In this document: positions 1 through 5,071 of the stretch, one piece after another
Position numbering within the stretch: the stretch's first letter is position 1
Layout of the letters: each line of letters starts with the position of its first letter
The notes under the pieces: model-generated
Databases searched by the model: none
The model's input: the letters and a program-made list of their open reading frames with translations, nothing else
Told to the model about the DNA's origin: nothing
Program-made: the position numbers and the translations under genes
Source of the DNA: Thermoleophilia bacterium
GTDB taxonomy: Bacteria > Actinomycetota > Thermoleophilia > Gaiellales > Gaiellaceae
Assembly (NCBI GenBank): GCA_025927435.1
Contig: JAICLM010000170.1
Coordinates: 1 to 5,071, forward strand
Direction of reading: 5' to 3'
Length of the DNA: 5,071 nucleotides

Positions 1-263
1 CGCGGTTCTCGAACTCGGCCACGGTGCGGGGCCGCTCCCCCGGGAGCTTCGGCGCAAACTCGAACCCGTCTGGCACCTGCTCGGCCCAGCGCCGGAACTG
101 CTCCTCGGCCGGCAGCCGGTACCCGGTCGTGTTCAGCTCGACCGTCGGGAAGCTTTCGGCGTAGAAGGCGAGAAACCCGGCCGGATCGAGCCCGGCCGGG
201 TAGAAGCCGGGCCGCCAGCTCGGATACGACCAGCCCGAGGTACCGACCGATACGCGGTTTACT

Positions 264-283
<20 letters not shown>
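1..283 (-). CDS. DUF72 (YecE-like) family protein, 5' part only
   Basis: Reading the minus strand from a GTG at 283 gives about 94 codons that run off the left edge, so the C-terminal part is missing. The visible residues carry the DUF72 N-terminal hallmark: VSVGTSGWSYPSW near residues 11-23, then a FYP segment, a LAFYAESFPTVELN stretch and TGYRLP. The family usually reads close to GTSGWSY...VEINSTFYRLP, so the F-to-G change in TTGYRLP is a variation. DUF72 proteins have a TIM-barrel-like fold and no firmly established reaction, so I infer no function. The start is uncertain: GTG 283 is the first one that leaves a sensible N-terminus, another in-frame GTG lies at 319, and neither has a clear Shine-Dalgarno. 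The gene is divergent from the ThyX-like gene, with start regions that overlap or touch. Confidence 0.85.
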
Positions 284-1848
<1,565 letters not shown>

Positions 1849-1871
<23 letters not shown>

Positions 1872-2409
1872 GCTCGAGAACGAGGTCTACGAGAACGAGA
1901 GCTTCCGCGGGCAGGATCTCTCCGGGCTCCGCACGACCCGCTGCACGTTCCGCGGCTGCGACTTCACCCTCTCCCAGATCAACGGCTCCGAGCACGTCGG
2001 CAGCGACTTCGCCAACTCGACCTTCGAGAGCGCCAACCTGTTCGGCGCGAGCTTCGCCGAGTGCAGGCTGGTGGGGGTGAGCTTCGCAGGCGCGACACTG
2101 ACGGGCCTCACGGTCGAGGGTGGCGACTGGTCGTACGCACTGCTTCGGGGCCAGGAGCTCACCGGGCTCGAGCTTCGGGGAATTCGGCTGCGCGAGGCGG
2201 ACCTCTCCGAGACCGACCTCACGGATGCGGACCTGCGCGCCGCCGACCTGACGCGCGCCCGCCTCCACAACGCGACGCTTGCGGGCGCCGACCTCCGCGA
2301 GACGAACCTCGACGGCGTCGACCTCTCGGCGGCCCGAATCGCGCAGGCGCGCCTCGACCTGGCGGGCGCCGTCCAGCTCGCCCGCTCGCTCGGCGCCGAA
2401 GTGGAGTAG
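1849..2409 (+). CDS. Qnr/MfpA-like pentapeptide-repeat protein
   Basis: 186 residues, close to the MfpA and Qnr length of 180-220. From residue 17 to about 160 nearly every fifth residue is Leu or Phe in A(D/N)Lxx-type repeats, most regular at 115-160 (READLSETDLTDADLRAADL and onward). Such repeats form a right-handed quadrilateral beta-helix. The C-terminus (DLAGAVQLARSLGAEV, 170-185) resembles the short helical dimerisation tail of Qnr proteins, which end in a similar LLxxLGI segment. Qnr and MfpA mimic B-form DNA and bind DNA gyrase, some protecting it from quinolones; that role here is inference, since many chromosomal pentapeptide proteins have unknown targets. There is no signal peptide or membrane segment, so it should be cytoplasmic. 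The ATG lies inside the end of the ThyX-like gene (23-base overlap), which points to translational coupling in one operon. The stop faces the anti-sigma stop at three bases distance. Confidence 0.85.
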
Positions 2410-2412
2410 GTG

Positions 2413-3036
2413 CTAGGTCCGGACCGGCGGCGGGCGCAGCACCGTCTTGCCGGGCTCGGTACCGTCGGCTCCCGGCAGCGTCACGACCCACGAGTCGCCC
2501 TTCCGGAGCGTGTACGGCGCGGTGAGCGTCACCGTCACGACCCCGGGATTCGGGGACTGGACCCGGAAGCTCCCGCACGCGCCCCAGGGCTTTCCGTGGC
2601 GGACGAGGTAGACCTCGTAGTAACTGTGCGGCGGCAACTGCTTCAGCCCTACGACGCTGAGCGTCATGGGCCAGTTCCCGTCCCTCGAGTCCCAGACCTC
2701 CAGCGTGCCCTGGGCGTGCTTCGCGAGCCCCGTGCCCTCGAGAGCCTGGCTCAGCACCGGCGAGGCGCCGCCTCCGCCGCGGTTCGCGACGGCGTAACCG
2801 AGAAGGAAGACGCCGACGAGCGCGAGCGTGGCGGCGAGAAGGAGCATCGCGCGCCGCTTCAGGGCCCGCTTCCGCTGCAGGGTCATTCCGAGGGTGGGCC
2901 CCGCCTCGAGCTTGGGGCTCAGCTCCGGCGGCGGGCCCGCCTCGAGGAGCATGTCGTGGACCTGCCGTAACCGCGCGCGCTCCTCGCCGGTCGTCTCGGC
3001 GCCGATCAGATCGTCGAGGGTCGGCTCACGGTTCAC
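2413..3036 (-). CDS. RskA-like membrane anti-sigma factor
   Basis: 207 residues from GTG 3036. Although the frame stays open further upstream, this start is favoured because AAGGAGAG lies five bases before it and it overlaps the sigma stop as GTGA. The order is: a cytoplasmic segment 1-62 with an ERARLRQVHDMLLEAGPPPE stretch that probably packs on the sigma factor; a basic patch QRKRALKRR at 54-62; one membrane span at about 64-83; a Gly-rich linker at 86-91; then an outer domain at about 92-205. The outer part (MTLSVVGLKQLPPHSYYEVY, then SFRVQ and a beta-rich end) resembles the RskA C-terminal domain. RskA-type proteins hold their ECF sigma at the membrane until regulated proteolysis frees it; that is family knowledge. 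The cytoplasmic part has no cysteine, so the usual HxxxCxxC zinc anti-sigma motif is absent. The only cysteine I see is C134, outside the membrane. The signal sensed is unknown. Confidence 0.87.
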   Translation of the reverse strand: MNREPTLDDLIGAETTGEERARLRQVHDMLLEAGPPPELSPKLEAGPTLGMTLQRKRALKRRAMLLLAATLALVGVFLLGYAVANRGGGGASPVLSQALEGTGLAKHAQGTLEVWDSRDGNWPMTLSVVGLKQLPPHSYYEVYLVRHGKPWGACGSFRVQSPNPGVVTVTLTAPYTLRKGDSWVVTLPGADGTEPGKTVLRPPPVRT

Positions 3037-3662
3037 AGCAGCTCTCCTTCCAGCACTGACGCGAGCCGGGCGAGGGCGCTTCGCGTCCGGGTCTTCACCG
3101 TTCCGAGCGGCAGGTGGAGGTACTCCGCCACCTCGCTCTGCGACATGCCGCTCCAGTAGGCGAGCTCGATCACCTCGCGCTCGCGCGGCTGGAGGTCCTC
3201 GAGAGCGCGATGCACGCGCCATGCCACGTCGGAGTCCTCGGCCTGCTGCGCGGGCCCGCGCTCGGGAGACGCGAGCTCGGGAAGCTCCGCGTCGAAAGCG
3301 AGTCCGTTGCGGCGCAGCCGGTCGACGATCGCGTTCCGGGCGACCGTGTAGATCCAGCCGCCGGCCGCGCCGCGTTCCGGCCGGTACGTCGAGGCGGAGC
3401 GCCAGACCGCCGTGAACGCCTCCTGCACGGCGTCCTCGGCGTGGCCGCGGTCTCCGAGCCTGCGCAGGGCGAGGCCGAAGACCGATCGAACGTAGCGGCC
3501 GTAGAGGGTCTCGAAGGCGTTGCGGTCGCGCTCGGCGACACGCCGCAGCAATTCGGCGTCCGACGCAGAGTCGTCGGGCGGCGCGGGCTCCGCAGGGACG
3601 GCACGCAGGCGCGGCTGGGGCACATCGAGGGCAATCTCCATATCGCCACTGTCCTTACGCAT
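3033..3662 (-). CDS. ECF-family RNA polymerase sigma factor
   Basis: 209 residues. Region 2 spans about 48-118, with the core-binding and -10-reading segment DAVQEAFTAVW (77-87) and WIYTVARNAIVDRLRR (103-118). Region 4 spans about 146-203, with LQPREREVIELAYWSG followed by the helix-turn-helix SQSEVAEYLHLPLGTVKTRT (174-193) that would contact the -35 element. There is no region 1 or 3, as expected of group 4 (ECF) sigma factors. The neighbouring RskA-like anti-sigma suggests a SigK-like class, but that is inferred from context. The start is ambiguous: ATG 3662 has only a G-rich leader, while ATG 3641 has AAGGA ten bases upstream and would remove seven residues. The gene lies 21 bases after the sodA stop, so it is probably cotranscribed with sodA. 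It is coupled to the anti-sigma gene by a four-base overlap. Confidence 0.93.
   Translation of the reverse strand: MRKDSGDMEIALDVPQPRLRAVPAEPAPPDDSASDAELLRRVAERDRNAFETLYGRYVRSVFGLALRRLGDRGHAEDAVQEAFTAVWRSASTYRPERGAAGGWIYTVARNAIVDRLRRNGLAFDAELPELASPERGPAQQAEDSDVAWRVHRALEDLQPREREVIELAYWSGMSQSEVAEYLHLPLGTVKTRTRSALARLASVLEGELL
3042..3049 (-). promoter_or_regulatory. Ribosome binding site of the anti-sigma gene
   Basis: AAGGAGAG on the minus strand lies five bases before GTG 3036. It decides the start of the anti-sigma gene against upstream in-frame possibilities, and it sits inside the last codons of the sigma gene, consistent with coupled translation of sigma and anti-sigma. Confidence 0.8.
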
Positions 3663-3683
3663 CTCGCCCCCGGTCGGATTGTC

Positions 3684-4295
3684 CTAACCGGTCTGGGCCG
3701 CGGCGAAGCGCCGCTCCACCTCGGGCCAGTTGACGACGTTCCACCAGGCCTCGAGGTAGGCGGGCCGCTTGTTCTGGTAGGAGAGGTAGTAGGCGTGCTC
3801 CCACACGTCGATCCCGAGCAGCGGGACGTCGCTCTGCATGACCGGCGAGTCCTGGTTCGGCGTGGAGTAGACCGAGAGGCCGGTGCCGTCCCAGACGAGC
3901 CAGGTCCAGCCGCTGCCAAAGCGCTTCACGCCGCCGTCGTTGACCGCGGTGCGCAGCTCGTCGAAGGAGCCGAACGCGTCGTCGATCGCGGAGCGCAGCG
4001 CGCCGCCGGGCTGGCCGCCTCCGTCCGGGCTCATGATCTGCCAGAACAGCGAGTGGTTGGCGTGGCCGCCGGCGTTGTTGCGGACGGCGGTCTGCTTGTC
4101 CTCGGGCAGAGAGTCGAGGTTCGTGAGCACGCTCTCGACGGACGCGTCCGCCAGCGGCGTCCCCTCGAGCGCGGCGTTCGCGTTCGTGACGTAGGCCCCG
4201 TGGTGGAGGTCGTGGTGGATGCGCATCGTCTCCGCGTCGATGTGCGGCTCGAGCGCGTCGTAGGCGTACGGCAGATCGGGCAGTTCGAAGGCCAT
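3684..4295 (-). CDS. sodA: Superoxide dismutase, manganese type
   Basis: 203 residues, the standard length of Fe/Mn superoxide dismutases, which convert superoxide to hydrogen peroxide and oxygen. The N-terminus LPDLPYAYDALEPHID closely matches E. coli SodA. The four metal ligands are H27 (in RIHHDLHHGAYV), H81 (in GGHANHSLFW), D163 and H167 (in GIDVWEHAYY). The second-shell residues H31 and Y35 are present. Gly77 together with Gln148 in the TPNQDSP segment points to the manganese subtype, because iron enzymes usually carry the equivalent glutamine in the N-terminal half. There is no signal peptide, so it is expected in the cytoplasm. The start is ATG 4295, with AAAGGAG eight bases upstream; a longer in-frame extension reaches back over the promoter region and is not needed. 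It is the first gene of a minus-strand unit with the sigma and anti-sigma genes, and divergent from a second SOD-family gene. Confidence 0.97.
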   Translation of the reverse strand: MAFELPDLPYAYDALEPHIDAETMRIHHDLHHGAYVTNANAALEGTPLADASVESVLTNLDSLPEDKQTAVRNNAGGHANHSLFWQIMSPDGGGQPGGALRSAIDDAFGSFDELRTAVNDGGVKRFGSGWTWLVWDGTGLSVYSTPNQDSPVMQSDVPLLGIDVWEHAYYLSYQNKRPAYLEAWWNVVNWPEVERRFAAAQTG

Positions 4296-4303
4296 ATCGG
4301 GGG

Positions 4304-4310
4304 CTCCTTT
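4304..4310 (-). promoter_or_regulatory. Ribosome binding site of sodA
   Basis: AAAGGAG on the minus strand is eight bases before ATG 4295. It is the best Shine-Dalgarno in the window. It fixes the SodA start at the residue where similarity to known SODs begins, rather than 22 codons further upstream. Confidence 0.85.
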
Positions 4311-4335
4311 CAGCTGCGCTGCGCTTCTGCGACGG

Positions 4336-4345
4336 AGGATATGCT
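4336..4345. promoter_or_regulatory. Candidate bidirectional -10 element between the two SOD-family genes
   Basis: AGGATATGCT is nearly self-complementary around ATAT. It offers the -10-like hexamer TATGCT on the plus strand (4340-4345) and TATCCT on the minus strand (4341-4336), both matching TANNNT. Plus-strand transcription would begin near 4352-4354, at or next to the GTG of the second SOD-family gene, giving a nearly leaderless message. Minus-strand transcription would begin near 4329, leaving a leader of about 33 bases that includes the sodA ribosome site. I see no convincing -35 hexamer for either direction, so this is a candidate only. Confidence 0.4.
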
Positions 4346-4353
4346 CCGCGCTC

Positions 4354-4974
4354 GTGTCCACGCTCGTCTACAGGTTCGAGGAGATCGCCCCGCGGCCGCT
4401 GCGGCCGGAGGTGTACGAGCTCGACGGCATCTCGCGCGCGTCGGTCGAAGCGCACTACAAGCTGTACGAGGGCTACGTCACGAAGCGGAACGAGATCCTG
4501 CGGCGGCTCGCCGACGTCGACTCCTCTGCCGCGAACCAGGTCTTCTCCGAGCTCCGGGCACTCAAGGTCGATCTGAGCTTCGCGATCGGCGGGATCAAGA
4601 ACCACGAGCTCTACTTCGGCCACCTCGGCGGCGGGGGCGGAGACCCGGAGGGCGCGTTCGGCGAGCTCGTCTCGCGGCACTTCGGCTCGGCCGACGCCTG
4701 GCGCGCCGACCTCAGGGCGACCGGCATGGCCGGGCGCGGCTGGGCGTGGACGGCGTTCGACTGGGACGAAGGCCGCCTGTTCAACTACGTCGGCGACGCG
4801 CAGAACACGTTCCCGGTCTGGAACGCAACCCCGCTCGTCGCGCTCGACGTCTACGAGCACGCGTACTTCCTCGACTACCAGACCGATCGCGCCTCGTACA
4901 TCGACGCGTTCTTCACGAACCTCGACTGGGACGTCGTGAACGACTGGATCGAGCAGTACGGCATCCCCACCTAG
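4354..4974 (+). CDS. Divergent Fe/Mn superoxide dismutase-family protein
   Basis: 206 residues, SOD-like in length and layout but clearly not a close copy of the neighbouring SodA. Likely metal ligands are H34 (in VEAHYKLYEGYV), H84 (in GGIKNHELYFGHLGG), D165 and H169 (in LDVYEHAYFLDYQ). A Gln at 150 (GDAQNTFPVW) sits where Mn-type enzymes carry their active-site glutamine. WAWTAFDWDEGRLFNYV (130-146) matches the usual GWxWL segment. The helix after the first ligand is one residue shorter than in classical SODs (HYKLYEGYV against HHTKHHQTYV) and lacks the second-shell histidine, although the gateway tyrosine seems kept as Y41. Dismutase activity is likely but less sure than for SodA. The start is GTG 4354, the only in-frame start nearby. 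A GGAGG at 4334-4338 is 15 bases away, too far to be a typical ribosome site, and a leaderless message is possible. The PlsY-like gene follows 16 bases after the stop. Confidence 0.88.
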   Translation: MSTLVYRFEEIAPRPLRPEVYELDGISRASVEAHYKLYEGYVTKRNEILRRLADVDSSAANQVFSELRALKVDLSFAIGGIKNHELYFGHLGGGGGDPEGAFGELVSRHFGSADAWRADLRATGMAGRGWAWTAFDWDEGRLFNYVGDAQNTFPVWNATPLVALDVYEHAYFLDYQTDRASYIDAFFTNLDWDVVNDWIEQYGIPT

Positions 4975-4982
4975 GTCCTAGG
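4970..4982. repeat. Two CCTAGG hexamers separated by one T
   Basis: CCTAGG occurs twice at 4970-4975 and 4977-4982. Each copy is a palindrome, so the whole 13-base stretch is both a direct and an inverted repeat. It covers the stop codon of the second SOD-family gene and the gap before the PlsY-like gene. It is too short for a stable terminator hairpin and has no T-run. It may be chance. Confidence 0.4.
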
Positions 4983-4990
4983 CTTCCAGG

Positions 4991-5071
4991 GTGGAAACCG
5001 CCGCGTTCGCCGTCGCCGGCTACCTGTGCGGCTCGCTGACGTTCGGCTACTGGCTCGTGCGGATCTTCCGC
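4991..5071 (+). CDS. plsY: PlsY-like glycerol-3-phosphate acyltransferase, first 27 codons
   Basis: From GTG 4991 the frame is open to the window edge. It reads a hydrophobic first membrane helix with GYLCGSLTFGYWLVRIF at residues 10-26, resembling the PlsY N-terminus (GYLLGSIPFGYLLAR in many members). PlsY is a multi-span membrane enzyme that transfers the acyl group of acyl-phosphate to glycerol-3-phosphate, the first acylation in phospholipid synthesis. The family's common S-I-P is S-L-T here, a variation I believe occurs in actinobacterial members. The diagnostic GSGNxGATN loop would lie beyond the window, so the call rests on one helix. There is no strong ribosome site. The 16-base spacing from the SOD-family gene suggests cotranscription. 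Confidence 0.65.
   Translation, partial: METAAFAVAGYLCGSLTFGYWLVRIFR

Noticed and set aside
2416..2425. The GGTCCGGACC palindrome as a terminator between the convergent genes
   Set aside because: It is only ten bases with no loop or T-run, and it lies inside the anti-sigma C-terminal codons.
3037..3222. Upstream extension of the anti-sigma frame by 62 residues
   Set aside because: The extension lies within the sigma gene in another frame and is Arg/Pro/Ala-rich. GTG 3036 has a strong ribosome site and the typical GTGA overlap.
4312..4323. GCTGCGCTGCGC short tandem as an operator
   Set aside because: Two GC-rich pentamers are expected by chance at this base composition, and there is no spaced inverted repeat.
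4334..4343. GGAGG followed by ATG 4341 as the start of the second SOD-family gene
   Set aside because: The ATG is out of frame with the SOD-family protein and only two bases from the GGAGG. GTG 4354 is the only in-frame start nearby.
3655..4860. A 401-codon open frame on the minus strand across both SOD-family genes
   Set aside because: It overlaps sodA in a different frame and lies antisense to the second SOD-family gene. It is Arg-rich and motif-free, so it is a compositional shadow.
3114..5039. A 641-codon open frame on the plus strand covering the sigma, sodA and second SOD-family region
   Set aside because: It is antisense to the clear sigma and SodA genes and out of frame with the second SOD-family gene. 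Its translation is Arg/Val/Ala-rich low-complexity with no recognisable motif. Long antisense frames are typical of GC-rich DNA with GC-biased third positions.

Overview
The window is GC-rich (roughly 70 % by eye), tightly packed bacterial DNA. GTG starts are common, several genes overlap, and no intergenic gap exceeds about 60 bases. Base composition, the Qnr/MfpA-like pentapeptide protein, the RskA-like anti-sigma factor and the style of the DUF72 and PlsY-like fragments fit a high-GC actinobacterium. A deep-branching class such as Thermoleophilia is a guess from gene style, not a demonstrated placement. I see no RNA gene, insertion sequence, prophage gene or CRISPR array.

Left part (1-2409). 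The 5' part of a DUF72-family gene runs leftward off the window edge. Divergent from it, with start codons that overlap or nearly touch, is a 535-residue protein that reads as two fused ThyX-like (flavin-dependent thymidylate synthase) halves. The conserved ThyX signature residues are divided between the halves: half 1 keeps the E-x-S-x-R-Y part and half 2 keeps the R-H-R part. Its last 23 bases overlap the start of a Qnr/MfpA-like pentapeptide-repeat protein, so the two are almost certainly cotranscribed.

Middle part (2413-4295, minus strand). A three-gene set reads leftward: a manganese-type superoxide dismutase (sodA), an ECF sigma factor 21 bases downstream, and a one-span membrane anti-sigma factor whose GTG start overlaps the sigma stop codon by four bases. 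The anti-sigma factor has an RskA-like outer domain but no cysteine/histidine zinc motif in its short cytoplasmic part. The stop codons of this operon and of the pentapeptide gene face each other with three bases between them.

Right part (4296-5071). A 58-base divergent region separates sodA from a second, quite different Fe/Mn-SOD-family gene on the plus strand. Its only good promoter-like signal is a near-symmetric AGGATATGCT that supplies a -10-like hexamer on each strand. The second SOD-family gene is followed after 16 bases by the start of a PlsY-like membrane acyltransferase, cut by the window edge.

The regions join nucleotide or DNA-topology functions (ThyX-like, pentapeptide), superoxide defence with envelope-sensing regulation (SOD, sigma, anti-sigma) and phospholipid synthesis (PlsY). 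The most unusual item is the two-half ThyX-like protein with complementary loss of motif residues.
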